Shown piece by piece: positions 10,234 to 20,706 of a stretch of DNA of 64,000 bases (its first letter is position 1; each line of letters starts with the position of its first letter). The stretch lies in contig JAVHXO010000001.1 in assembly GCA_031119525.1 (NCBI GenBank), positions 186,001-250,000 of the forward strand, in the 5' to 3' direction. This DNA comes from Spiroplasma sp. (GTDB taxonomy: Bacteria > Bacillota_I > Bacilli_A > Mycoplasmatales > VBWQ01). The notes beneath the pieces were generated by a model that saw only the letters and a program-made list of their open reading frames with translations, had not been told where the DNA came from and did no database searches. The translations under genes and the position numbers were made by a program.

Positions 10234-10304
10234 AAGGATAATTGATATTAATTGATTAATATTTAGTAATAATGTAATGCAATTAATCGAATTATGTCTA
10301 AAAT

Positions 10305-10353
10305 AAAATAAATCATTGGTAGTTTATATAAACTACCAATGATTTATTTTTTT
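10305..10353. terminator. Bidirectional terminator
   Basis: A near-perfect hairpin, AAATAAATCATTGGTAGTTT with its complement across a short TATA loop, flanked by A- and T-runs. It separates the plus-strand pseudo-protease cluster from the minus-strand lipoprotein gene. Confidence 0.9.
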
Positions 10354-11644
10354 ATGAAGTTTTAACTTTAAGATTTAATTTGATATTAGAAATTGTTGCT
10401 TTGATTGTTTTACCACCAATTTGAGATTCGAAATCAAGCGTAACAAGGAAGTAACCAAAATGAATATTATCACTTGGGTTTTCATCTGATTCAAGGACAA
10501 ATTCACTACTATTGGCAGTAGGGAAAGTAATTGCTGCTTGCGTTCAACTACCATCAATTTTTTCTGTTGGATAAATTTTACTAATTAGGGAGAAAATCTT
10601 TTCTCTTACTTTATTAGTAAAGGCGCTACCAGCATCATACTCTGATAAAACTTGACCAGCAGTTGGCAGAGCACCACCAGGCAGATCAGCACCTTCAAAT
10701 TTTAATCCATCGGGTCCTTGATTTAAAATTCGACCAATTTGATTATTAGCATCAGCAAATTTTTGTTGAACTTTAAGACTTTGATTAGCTTTATCTAAAC
10801 TATCTAAAGTTATATTATTATATTTAACAGTATTTTTATCAATAATCTGTAAGGTTAGATTCTTTAAAGTACCATTAATTGTATCATCTTGAACTGCTGA
10901 TGAATCATTTAAAGTGTAAATTGTTTTTGCTGGTTCTGCTTCACCAATTGGCAAGACATTAAAATCAATACCATCAACATCAATGACTGGAATTGTTGCT
11001 TCATTACTTGAAGTAAATAACGCAGCTCGCAAATTACTTGTAATAGGACCATAAGCGTGTTTAGCTTCTGGTTCAGAACTTAATAAATTATCTTTTAATA
11101 AAGTTTTAAATTCAAAGACAAGATTGGAATCATTCAAATAATTTTGTAAAAAAACGCCAATAGCATCAATTCTGTCTTGTGCTTTTGTTTCATTATTAGT
11201 AATTTTAACAACAATTGGTACTGAACTAGTTAAGCCTTTGAATGATAATTTAGCTACTAGATTAATTCTTGCTTCAACTTTTGGACCATATTTATTAATA
11301 AAAGATGATTCAATAAATTTTAATGGTTCACCACTAGTAATATCAACTGTAACTGTTGGATAAGCTCAATTTAAATTATTTGTCACTAAATCACGATAAA
11401 ACTCAGCAATTTTTGTTTTTGCTGATGGAAACTTTCAATCGTCATATTTAACTTTATCGGCTGGTAAATCTGATAAACCTAAATAAGTCATATTAAAAAT
11501 ATGATCTTGCATCATACCTTCAGCAGAATTTAAAATATCTTGATCTGAAATTGATGTTGCAGAAGTTGTTGAACACGCAACAACACTAACAATTGGAACA
11601 CTAGTTAATGTTGACAAGAACAAAAACTTTAAATGTTGTTTCAC
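10352..11644 (-). CDS. Putative surface lipoprotein
   Basis: 430 residues. I take the GTG at 11644 as start because GAGG lies 8 bases before it; two codons upstream of it (from 11653) remain an alternative. The N-terminus is KQHLKFLFLS..VSVVAC with lipobox Cys C24 followed by STTSATS, so the protein should be lipid-anchored on the outer face of the membrane. The mature part is Lys/Asp/Asn-rich, soluble, about 400 residues, with no domain I recognise; a segment near PIGEAEPAKTIYTLND is unremarkable. Three Trp codons are TGA, breaking it into pieces under the standard code. Upstream is a TATAAT -10 at 11689-11694. Function unknown. Confidence 0.8.
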
Positions 11645-11688
11645 TAATAACACCTCGATTATTTTATTAAAGTAAATTATTAATTATT

Positions 11689-11717
11689 ATTATACTAGCG
11701 AATTTCTGAAATTAGAA
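11689..11717 (-). promoter_or_regulatory. Promoter of the lipoprotein gene
   Basis: Minus-strand TATAAT at 11689-11694 with TTCTAA 17 bases upstream, about 45 bases before the start codon. The -35 is weak. Confidence 0.45.
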
Positions 11718-11720
11718 TAA

Positions 11721-13028
11721 CTATTTCAAAATTTCTAAAACTAATTGGTTTGAATTTGGTTTAGTTTTGGTAATTGTAAAAGTTTTACATGCTAATTGTT
11801 GAAATTCTTTAAATTTTGCTACATCTTTATTAGTATGCAATTCCATAATAACTTGATGTTTTTTGATTTTATCACCATGAATTTGTTTTAAAACGATTCC
11901 TGCTAATGGATCAATAACATCATCTTTAACAATTCGCCCTGCACCTAACAAAACTGATAATTCACCCAAAAGATAAGTATTATTAAAATTTAAATAACCA
12001 TCACTAACTGCTTTAACTAATAAAATATTTTTTGCTGGCGGCAATTTGCCAATATTTTTAATGTAATCAAGATTACCACCTTGAGCAATAATAAAGTCAT
12101 AAAAAAGTTTTAATGGTTTAGGCGAATTAAAGGCCTTAATTGCTTTTGTTTTTGCTTGTTCTAAAGTTACTTTTTTATCACGTGCTACCAATGCTAAAGC
12201 CACTAAATTAACAACTAATTCTTTTAAATCATTGGGACCTTGATTTTTTAAACTGGCAATAACTTCTTTAAGTTCTAACGCATTACCAATTGTGCGACCC
12301 AATGGCTGATTCATATCACTAATAACAACAACAACTTTTTTATTAAATCCCTTGCCAATCTCAATCATTAAATCAGCTAATTTTCTTGCTTCGACAATAT
12401 TCTGAACAAAAGCACCACTACCACATTTAACATCCAATAAAATTAAATCAGTGCCAATCGCAATTTTTTTACTCATAACACTAGCAGCAATTAATTCTAA
12501 AACATTAACAGTATCTGAAACATCACGCAAAGCATAAAGTTTTTTATCAGCCGGTACTAAGTTAGTTGTTTGACCAGTAATACTAAAACCAACTTTATTA
12601 ATTGTTGTAATAAATTCTTTGGTTGATAACTCAGTTTTAAAATCAGGAATTGATAATAGTTTATCAATTGTACCACCAGTAATTCCTAAACCACGGCCAG
12701 ACATCTTACATACTTTTAACCCTAAACTAGCAGCAATAGGGCCAAACACTAAACTAGTTTTATCACCAACACCACCAGTTGAATGCTTATCAATTTTAAA
12801 GCCTTTAATGGCACTTAAATTTAAAGTTTCACCAGAATTAATCACTGCTTTAGTAAAATTAATTAATTCAGATTTAGTCATACCTTGAAAATAAACTGCC
12901 ATCGCCCAAGCAGTAATTTGATAATCAGGGATCAAATTATCAGTAATTCCCTGCACTAAAAAATTTAATTCTTGTTCTGTTAATTCTTGCCCTGCTTTCT
13001 TTTTATGGATTAAATCAATCATATACAT
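11721..13028 (-). CDS. deoA: Pyrimidine-nucleoside (thymidine) phosphorylase
   Basis: Phosphorolysis of thymidine/uridine to base plus (deoxy)ribose 1-phosphate in the cytoplasm. The 435-residue protein is full length. Seen: KHSTGGVGDKTSLVF (phosphate and substrate site, about residues 84-98), SGRGLGITGGTIDKL, and LKCGSGAF-like VKCGSGAFVQN. GGAG lies 13 bases before the chosen ATG; the ATG two codons later is also possible. In the deo pathway its product is passed on, via a phosphopentomutase not in this window, to DeoC at 1.6-2.3 kb. The plus-strand ORF at 12619-12888 is only its antisense shadow. Confidence 0.95.
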   Translation of the reverse strand: MYMIDLIHKKKAGQELTEQELNFLVQGITDNLIPDYQITAWAMAVYFQGMTKSELINFTKAVINSGETLNLSAIKGFKIDKHSTGGVGDKTSLVFGPIAASLGLKVCKMSGRGLGITGGTIDKLLSIPDFKTELSTKEFITTINKVGFSITGQTTNLVPADKKLYALRDVSDTVNVLELIAASVMSKKIAIGTDLILLDVKCGSGAFVQNIVEARKLADLMIEIGKGFNKKVVVVISDMNQPLGRTIGNALELKEVIASLKNQGPNDLKELVVNLVALALVARDKKVTLEQAKTKAIKAFNSPKPLKLFYDFIIAQGGNLDYIKNIGKLPPAKNILLVKAVSDGYLNFNNTYLLGELSVLLGAGRIVKDDVIDPLAGIVLKQIHGDKIKKHQVIMELHTNKDVAKFKEFQQLACKTFTITKTKPNSNQLVLEILK

Positions 13029-13112
13029 ATAAATTATTTTTCTCCTTTAAATCTTTAAATCCTTCAAATGACTAGATAATATTGTTTATCATAACATATG
13101 CTTTATTATAAT

Positions 13113-13157
13113 AAAAAAATTCTAACTTTTATTGAAAAAAATTAGAATTTTTATTTT
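13113..13157 (-). terminator. Terminator of the arginine deiminase operon
   Basis: AAAAATTCTAA and TTAGAATTTTT form a hairpin with a U-rich tail on the minus strand, 15 bases after the arcC stop. Confidence 0.75.
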
Positions 13158-13171
13158 AGTTAAAACTAATC

Positions 13172-14104
13172 TTAATTACTAAATGTTGTGCCTGCCTTAC
13201 CAGCAATCGCATCCGCTGCTTGTGCTAAATTAGCAATGATTGCTTTTCTGCCTTTTTTGCTTTCAATAAATTTCTTGGCTGCTTGAACTTTGGGCAACAT
13301 ACTGCCAGCAGCAAATTGATTTTCTGAAATATACTTGTCAATTTCTTGACTATTCAATTTATCTAAAGCTTTTTGATTTGGTTTACCATAATTAATCATA
13401 ACTTTATCAACAGCTGTCAAAATAATTAATTGGTCAGCATCAAGAATTTCTGCTAATTTTTCACTAGTAAAATCTTTATCAATCACAGCATCAATTCCTT
13501 GGTAACCAGCATTTGTTTTAATGACAGGAATTCCACCACCACCAGCAGCAATCACAATAAAACCATGATTAACCAAATCAGCAATGACATTTTTTTCAAC
13601 AATATCAATTGGTAGTGGCGAAGCAATTACCCGTCTTCAACCGCGATTAGCATCATTTTTGACAGTTCAATTATATTTTTTTGCCAAAAATTCTGCTTCA
13701 TCTTCTTTATAAAATGGGCCAACTGGTTTACTAGGATTAGAAAAAGCTGAATCATTAGCATTAACTAATGTTTGTGTGACAATCCCAGCAACACCTTTCT
13801 TAAGGTTTCTTTTTTGTAATTGATATTGCATTGCTTGTTGTAGATGAAAAGCAATATAACCTTGTGACATACTACCACACTCAGGAAATGGCATAACTGG
13901 AATACTTTTATCATAACGGCTAGCAACATCAAAACCTAAATTGATCATACCAACTTGCGGTCCATTTCCATGGCAAACAATTAAAATATTACCTTTCGCA
14001 ACAATATCAACTAAATATTTAGCAGTTTTTTTAACAATTTCTTTTTGTTCTTCAGGATTATTACCTAAAGCATTACCACCAAGTGCCACAACAACTTTTG
14101 CCAT
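13172..14104 (-). CDS. arcC: Carbamate kinase
   Basis: Last enzyme of the ADI pathway: carbamoyl phosphate + ADP gives ATP, CO2 and ammonia. 310 residues, starting at the ATG of MAKVVVALGGNALG (a spacing of 8 from AAAG; an upstream TTG reading is unlikely). Seen: the nucleotide-binding KVVVALGGNALGN, CHGNGPQVG, and IAAGGGGIPV for carbamate/phosphate. The stretch between 13577 and 13667 contains in-frame TGA Trp codons (SPLPIDIVEKN after RGWRRV), so the standard code splits it. It closes the arcA-arcB-carrier-arcC operon. Confidence 0.96.
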
Positions 14105-14143
14105 CGTTATATCTTTCAACTCCTATATTTTTTTTAATTTTAA

Positions 14144-15667
14144 TTAGAAAATTGTTCCCCCAATTAAACTTCCAGTGACAATTAAAACAACCGATAAACC
14201 AATTAAGATTAATAATAACGGTCAAATACCTTTCAATAACTTATCATAACTAACCTTACTAATTGCTAAAGCCCCCATAACAACTCCCGAAGTTGGTGTA
14301 ACCATATTAATCAAACCACTAGCAAAAGCAAAAGCAGTAATTGATCCTGAGCCAGTAACAGCACTATCAGGCATCGTCATAACAACAGGTCCTAAAATTG
14401 GAAAAATTGCTGTTGCAAAACCACTCGTTGAGGGAATTAAAAAAGATAATGGGATAAACAATAAGTATAAAATTATCATCAAAGCAAGAGTATTAAAACC
14501 AGTAATTACTTTAGTTAAACCAGTAACAATTAAATCTTGCATAAAGGTTTTTTCTAAAATAACTCCAATCCCTGCTGCAGTAGCAATTACTAAACAAACA
14601 CTTAAAATATCAGCAGCACCATAAAGATAATTACTAATAAATTCACTTTCTTTACGGAAATTAATAAAACCAAGAATAACTGCTGAAGTTAAAAAGAAAG
14701 CAGCAACATCACCTAAACCACCAGCACCAAAACCAGGAATAAAAGCAGTCAACCAAGGAACATGAGTATTCATTCAAATTCCAGCATTTTCAAAATTTTT
14801 ACCACCCAAAATTGAATCTCAACCAATTAAATAAATAATCATAATAACTAAAGTTAAAGCAAAAATTACTAAAGTCGCCTTCTTTCTGCCATCCATAATA
14901 ACAACTTCATTAACACTTTGTAAGAAAAAATTTTTATCTGCTTCCGCTGTTGCAAACGTAATTGAAATACTACTATTCTTTTTAACTCGAGCAGCATAAA
15001 TCATCACAAAAGTAATTACTGCCGTTGTTAAAACCAACCAAGCAACTAATCTTCATACTAATCCATCACCAGCACTAAGATCAAACCCAGCACCAGTAAT
15101 TGAATCAACAGCAACAGTAATTACAAACGGATTAACAGTTGAACCCATAACTCCAACACCAGCACCAAGTAAAACCATCATTAACCCAGTAAAACTATCA
15201 AAACCAGCAGCAATCATTAATGGAATCATAATCATATAAAACCCTAATGATTCTTCAGCAAAACCTTCCGTTGAACCTAAAATTGAAAAAAAAATCATAA
15301 CAAACGGAATTGCTCAAATTTCTTTACCTTTTAGTTTTTTAGTAATAATTTGTGCTGAACCAATTAATGATTTAGAAACTAAAACAACATTAATAAAAGC
15401 ACCTAGTGATAAAATAAAAATTACAATATCAGATTTTTGAATAAAACCTTGAATTGGCACCCAAAACAAATCAACAATGCCAGCAGCAGCAATTTTAACT
15501 GTTGATAAATTATCCTCACCATCATAATGATCAGTGGTAATGCCAATCCCATTTAAAATTCAAGATACAACAATTAATACCAGAATAATAATAATTAAAA
15601 TTGAAAAAGCTGAAAGCATCTTAAATTTAAAAGATTTTTTCTTTTTTTCAGGATTTTTTATTTCCAC
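14144..15667 (-). CDS. YfcC-family membrane carrier, probable arginine/ornithine exchanger of the ADI operon
   Basis: Polytopic membrane protein of 507 residues. The start is GTG 15667 (MEIKNPEKKKKSF) behind a perfect GGAGG five bases away. About a dozen hydrophobic segments are visible. Two half-repeats carry the family features: LGAGVGVMGSTVNPF in the first half and PSTSGFATAIFPILGPV plus INMVTPTSGVVMGAL in the second, typical re-entrant substrate loops of the YfcC/DcuC group. It reads through six or more TGA Trp codons. Its position between arcB and arcC, where other bacteria have ArcD, suggests that it exchanges arginine for ornithine; this is inference from position, as YfcC proteins are not biochemically proven exchangers here. 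Confidence 0.85.
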
Positions 15668-15697
15668 TTTAACCTCCGATGTTAATTTATCAATAAT

Positions 15698-16696
15698 TTA
15701 ATCGCCAATTGTTGCAACCATAACTGCCTTAATTGTATGGAGGCGATTTTCTGCTTGATCAAAAACTTTTGATTGTTTTGATTCAAAAACTTGATCAGTC
15801 ACTTCAAATGCATCCATCTTAAACTTGTCACCCATTTCTTTACCAATCTTAGTCTCTTTATTATGATAAGCTGGTAAACAATGTAAAAAAATTGCCTTAG
15901 GTTTAGCTTGATCTAAAAGTTTTTTATTAACTTGGTATGGACTTAATAATTTAATCCTTTGTGCTCAAACACTTTCTGGTTCACCCATTGACACTCAAAC
16001 ATCAGTATAAAGAACATCAGCATTTTTGGCAGCTAATAGTGGTTTTTCATTCAATTCAATTTTTGCTCCAGTTGTTTTAGCAATTTCTTGGCACTTCTTA
16101 ACTAAATCTGGTGATGGCCATAAATCTTTTGGCGCACAAGCAACAAAATGTAATCCCATTTTTGCTGAGCCAATCATTAAAGAATTACCCATATTATTCC
16201 TTGCATCACCAAAAAACACTAATTTAATACCCTTTAAATTATTATTAACATGCTCCTTAATTGTTAAAAAATCAGCCAAAATTTGGGTTGGATGATAAGA
16301 ATCAGTTAAACCATTCCATACTGGCACTCCAGCATATTTTGCTAATGTTACAACATCAGTATGTGCTGAACCACGAAACTCAATTCCCTCATACATTCTG
16401 CCTAAAACTCGTGCTGTGTCAGCAATTGTTTCTTTGACACCAATTTGTGATCCTGTTGAGGCAATATAAGTAACACCAGCTCCCTGATCAAAAGCACCAA
16501 CCTCAAAAGCTGATCTTGTTCTTGTTGAAGTTTTTTCAAAAATTAAAACAACATTTTTATTTTTCATTCTTTGTATTTCATTTTTTGCTTTTTTAGCTTT
16601 TTTTAAACTACTTGATAACTCTAGCAAATAACCAATTTCTTCTGGTGAAAAATCTAACAATGTTAAAAAACTTCGACCCTTTAAATTTACAGCCAT
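15698..16696 (-). CDS. arcB: Ornithine carbamoyltransferase, catabolic
   Basis: Converts citrulline plus phosphate to ornithine and carbamoyl phosphate. 332 residues, full length. Seen: carbamoyl-phosphate motif [20 protein letters not shown] (about 53-72), FRGSAHT in place of the usual FRGF loop, [11 protein letters not shown], and the C-terminal HCLPAYHNK with [16 protein letters not shown] Trp TGA at about 15993 breaks it under the standard code, so its second half is easily missed. Because it sits between arcA and the carrier, I name it arcB (catabolic) rather than argF; no arginine biosynthesis gene is present nearby. Confidence 0.96.
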
Positions 16697-16730
16697 TTTT
16701 AAATCCCCTTTTAAACTCTTCTTTAAGTAA

Positions 16731-17921
16731 TTAAATATCTTCTCTAACTAATGGCATTGACATACATCTTGGACCACCACGCCCACGAGATAATTCTGAT
16801 GATGGAATTGTTAAAACTTTAACACCTGCTTTTTTTAATAAATCAATCGTGACATGATTTCGCTCATAAGCAATAACTTTGCCTGGAGCAATTGCTAAAC
16901 AGTTGGTCCCATCATTTCATTGTTCTCGACCAGCAGCAATTTGATCATCACCACCACATTTAATTAATTTAACTTTTTTACCAACTAATTCTCCAAGATA
17001 GTCTTGTAAATTCTTTTTAATTTTTTCTTTGCCTGCTTTAGTAATTTCTCACAGTTTAAATTGATTAATATAATCAAAAATTAATGGATGAACAATAAAT
17101 TTATCATAATCAATATTAGTAAACACAGTATCCAAATGCATAAAAGCACGACTTTTTGGTAAATTAATGACAACAATCTTTTCAAAAGTTGTTTTCTCAT
17201 CTTTAAAAATTCGTTTAGCAATTAACTTGATTGCTTTCATTTCCGTTCTTTGCGATAAACCAATCACTAAAGTTTTCTTATTCAGAACCATAATATCACC
17301 ACCCTCAACATGACGATGATCCTTCCGGTTATAATAAAAGGTTAATTGGTTAGCAAAACGACTATTATTTTTTAAAACAAAATCTGAAAAAAGTGTCTCA
17401 CGATTTCTTGTTTCAGCTCACATTTTATGAACTGTTGCTCCGTTACCAACACTAGCAAAAGGATCACGTTGAAATAAAATATTTGGTAGTGGCTCAGTAA
17501 TAAAAGGATTATCATCAGTAACTTCAATCTTCAAGTCAAACTTTTTTGTCCCAGAAATCATATGTTTAACCATATCCAAATTCTTTTTTTTGGCAAGAAA
17601 ACTACGATATTTTTCACGAAATGATTTTTTTATTTTTGCTTCTTTGATAAATTTATCAATAAATTGATCGCGTAAATTTGGATTTTCATCTAAAGTTTGT
17701 GCTACTAAGTCTTCAATATATAAAACTTCAACGCCATTAGTTTGTAATTGTACTTTAAAAGTATCATGCTCTTGAGCGGCAACTTTTTGAAAAGGAATTT
17801 CATCAAAAAGCAATCTTTCTAATAAATCAGGGGTTAAATTTTCAAGCTCCTCCCAAGGCCGGTGAATTAAAACGGTTTTTAATTTACCAATTTCTGAAAA
17901 AACATTAATTGGATTACTCAT
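16731..17921 (-). CDS. arcA: Arginine deiminase
   Basis: First ADI enzyme: arginine to citrulline and ammonia. 396 residues from ATG 17921 ([27 protein letters not shown]), which follows AAGGAG by 11 bases; a TTG-initiated extension upstream is rejected. Seen: [21 protein letters not shown] with the substrate-binding FxRD, RHVEGGD, and the catalytic loop [14 protein letters not shown] with the nucleophilic Cys near the C-terminus. Several TGA Trp codons. Ammonia release both yields ATP downstream (arcC) and raises pH. First gene of the operon; no clear strong promoter is visible upstream. Confidence 0.97.
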
Positions 17922-18067
17922 AAACTTTTTTGCTCCTTCATTTTTGACTATAATTAATTTTTTCAATTTAATATTAAAAAAAGATATTAAACTTATACTA
18001 TATACATTTTAATATTTTTTAAAAAAAGGAAGTAAAAAATGCTTATATTCTTGTTAGTTAGTAATAA

Positions 18068-18946
18068 TTAAATTTTTTTTAAAATTTTTTTAGTATTAGC
18101 AAAATGATATTTTGTATGACGAAATAAAAACTTCTTAATATCTTTATCAAAAAGACTTTGATTTTTAATAAAAAAGTTATCAACTTCAGCACCAGCACCT
18201 AAAGGGATCGCAACCTTTAACTCTGTGGCAATTTTTTTAATTTCTTCTAAAAATAAATAACGACTAATAATAGCACTGCAAGCAACAGCGAGATATTTAT
18301 TTTCTGCTTTGATAGTAAAAAGAACATTATCTTTAACAATCCGATTTTTATTTGCTGCCATATTTGTTAAATATTGATAATATAATTTTTGATCAACAAA
18401 CTGATCAATAACAATCTTTTCATAATGATTTTTATGTTGTAACATTTTAACTAAAACTTGATTATGTCCCCAAGCTTTAATAACATTAGCATTATAACCT
18501 TCATTAATTCATTGATTATATTTGCGATTATTAATAATCACTGATTCAAAAGTAACAATCTTCATAATTTGATTAGCTAAATAATAAATTGCTTTACTAT
18601 CCAAAGTTTTTGAGTCTCTAATATTTAATAATCGTAATTTTTCTAACATGCCTGAACCTAAATAACAACTAGTAATAACAATTGGACCAAAATAATCACC
18701 AGTTCCAACTTCATCATTACCAATGATAAATTTTTCTTTGTCATCAAAAATATGCCAAAAATCACGATACTCACGAATAATTTCTGTTAACGGTCCTTGA
18801 AATAAAACCTTATTATTATATAAACTAATTGTTAAATTATGATATTTAAAAACTTTTTGGGCATGAATATTATTATTATTGATTTCATAACTACGATAAT
18901 GATTAGTTATTTGTTCTTTTTCTGACTTTTCTAAATAAAAAACCAT
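18068..18946 (-). CDS. rnhC: Ribonuclease HIII
   Basis: Removes the RNA strand of RNA-DNA hybrids. 292 residues, a full-length RNase HIII with an N-terminal TBP-like substrate-binding domain (1 to about 85) and the catalytic domain opening with IIGNDEVGTGDYFGPIVI, where D and E are metal ligands; IRDSKTLDSKAI and a later VIDQFVDQ give the remaining acids. TGA Trp codons at about 18447-18508 split it in the standard code. GGGAG lies seven bases before ATG. It diverges from acpS over a short region with overlapping -10 elements. Confidence 0.93.
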
Positions 18947-19001
18947 TACATAACTCCCTTTAGCATCTAACTGACACTAATAATTTTTATTTAATACTTT
19001 T

Positions 19002-19011
19002 ATTATATAAT
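19002..19011. promoter_or_regulatory. Overlapping divergent -10 elements, rnhC / acpS
   Basis: The sequence TATTATATAATA contains TATAAT on the plus strand (19006-19011, toward acpS) and on the minus strand (19002-19007, toward rnhC). -35 elements are weak on both sides. Confidence 0.45.
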
Positions 19012-19065
19012 AAAAGAGCAAGTAAAATTACTATTTCCAAAATTAAGTTAATTAAGGAGTTTTTA

Positions 19066-19398
19066 ATGAATACTATTAAGAGTGTTGGTATTGATATCAT
19101 TGAAATTGATCGAATGCAATTACTTCCAAAATTAATTGCCCGTTATTTAAGTCAAGATGAAATCAAAGAATTTGAAAACATAAAAAGCAAAAAACTAAAA
19201 AAACAATTTTTGGCTGGTAAATGAGCGTTAAAAGAAGCACTTTATAAAGCGCTTCCTTTTGAACATTTAGTTTTTGACAAGATTAATATTATCAAAAATC
19301 AATCTGGGCAACCAACAGTAAAAATTAAAGACTATCAAATTAGCTTATCACTATCACATAATCAAACTAGTGTAATTGCCATTGCGGTTATTTTTTAA
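19066..19398 (+). CDS. acpS: Holo-[acyl-carrier-protein] synthase
   Basis: Transfers 4'-phosphopantetheine from CoA to acyl carrier protein. 110 residues, which is normal for AcpS. Seen: SVGIDIIEIDRM with the Mg-binding Asp, GKWALKEALYKAL with the second acidic ligand, and the closing SLSLSHNQTSVIAIAVI. ATG 19066 follows AAGGAG. One Trp TGA lies within AGKWALKEA, the most conserved stretch, so the gene does not appear as a standard-code ORF at all. Mollicutes keep ACP for lipid assembly even where they lack fatty acid synthesis. Confidence 0.93.
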
Positions 19399-19423
19399 TT
19401 TTTTATACTTTCACCCAATAATA

Positions 19424-19454
19424 TTGCTTAACGATTACTTTTCTTCCCTATAAT
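19424..19454 (+). promoter_or_regulatory. Promoter for the ssb-like gene
   Basis: TTGCTT (19424-19429), 19-base spacer, TATAAT (19449-19454); the start codon is only 23 bases further, so the leader is very short. Confidence 0.6.
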
Positions 19455-19477
19455 CTAAAACAAGGAGGGAAATAAAT

Positions 19478-19789
19478 ATGGTTAATAATGTAATTATTGT
19501 TGGACGATTAGAAACTGAACCAGAAATTGTGCCAACGAAAGAATCTTTACCTGCTAAGTGAGCAAAATTTATTGTCGCAGTTGAGCGCCCATTTAAAAAT
19601 CGGCAAAATGAATATGAAATTGATTATATTACTATTAAAACTTGATTAGCTAATTGCCAAGAAATTAAAGAATTATTAAAACATGGAGTTATTATTGCCA
19701 TTAAAGGGCGGATTCAAACTTTTAGTAATAAAAATAATGACTTTCATTATACAGAAATTATTGCTGACAAATTAACTTATATTAATTAA
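19478..19789 (+). CDS. Short single-stranded DNA-binding (SSB-family) protein
   Basis: 103 residues, ATG 19478 after CAAGGAGGG. The sequence MVNNVIIVGRLETEPEIV..AKFIVAVERPFKNR..YEIDYITIKTWLANCQEIKELLKHGVIIAIKGRIQTF is a complete SSB OB-fold. It ends soon after the fold and lacks the long flexible tail and acidic tip that recruit partners in the replicative SSB, so it is likely an accessory or minimal SSB, perhaps for recombination or uptake; a second ssb with rpsF/rpsR is expected elsewhere in the genome. In-frame TGA codons hide it under the standard code. A terminator follows. Confidence 0.85.
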
Positions 19790-19803
19790 GGTAATAACTT
19801 AAC

Positions 19804-19848
19804 AAAAAACTTACCAAACAAGAAATTTATTGGTAAGTTTTTTATTTT
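19804..19848. terminator. Bidirectional terminator
   Basis: AAAAACTTACCAA and TTGGTAAGTTTTTT form a hairpin with a long T-run; it separates the plus-strand ssb from the convergent membrane-protein gene. Confidence 0.85.
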
Positions 19849-19850
19849 TT

Positions 19851-20645
19851 TTATGGTTTATATTTGCTTTTTTTAATCTGTCGATTAACTTTAATTAAAG
19901 TTTTTTGATAATAAAGTTCTAATTGCTGTTTCTCATTTTGTGAGCGTTTGAACATTAAATTATTAATTCACATATAAAAATATTGTAAACCAAAAACTAA
20001 ACCAAAAATAACAATTACTGCGGCTGATGCAATCAATCAACCATATGGTTGATAAAAATTGAAAAAATAATATGGGTATCAAGTATTAGGTGGTGTAATA
20101 TTATCTAAAGATTTTAAATAACCACGAATTAAAATTACTACTGAATAAATTACTGGATATAAGGCGATCAATCATAAATGGTTATGGTGTCATTTTTTAA
20201 TGGCAATTTGTTCTCTGCCTGAAGTTAAAACAAAACTGGTAATCATAATGATTGGCATAATTAAATGTAAAGTTGTTGTATTAATTCACGTATAAATACT
20301 ATAGTGGATAAGTTCTTGAGTTTGAGTAAAAATTCCGCCCCAAAATACTAACATTGTAATTGAGATATAAACAGTTACTGCTAGACGAATTGCAAATGAT
20401 GGTCTCGTTTTATTAAAATATAAAGTATACAAATAATAAACAAAATAAAGCACAACCAAATAATTGCTTTGCGTAGTAAAAAAAGCATAATAATGACTAA
20501 CTCGCTCACCATATCCTAATGAAATCGTAATATTACTAGGAAAATAAATTGATGTTACTAAATCAATCACTAAAAAACAAATCATCATAATTAATGCTGA
20601 TAAATAAATATAAAAAGTTGCTCTCCGATTAATTTTAAAAAACAT
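19851..20645 (-). CDS. Pr6Pr-family-like integral membrane protein
   Basis: 264 residues, with about six or seven hydrophobic helices. The motif YYAFFTTQSNYLVVLYF in the second helix region, the HLIMPIIMITSF helix and a YPYYFFNF segment before the last helix are the marks of the Pr6Pr family (FAR-17a/AIG1-like), common in spiroplasmas and of unknown role. The C-terminus (about 40 residues) is basic and cytoplasmic. Start MFFKINRRATFYIYL. Several Trp codons are TGA, so only the N-terminal half appears as a standard ORF. A second, more diverged member is at 58371-59237. Family assignment is by pattern, not alignment. Confidence 0.65.
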
Positions 20646-20706
20646 TATGCTCCCAACCTTTGATAAATTATTACTTTTAAAAAATTGTTAAGTAATTTAA
20701 TTCTAA

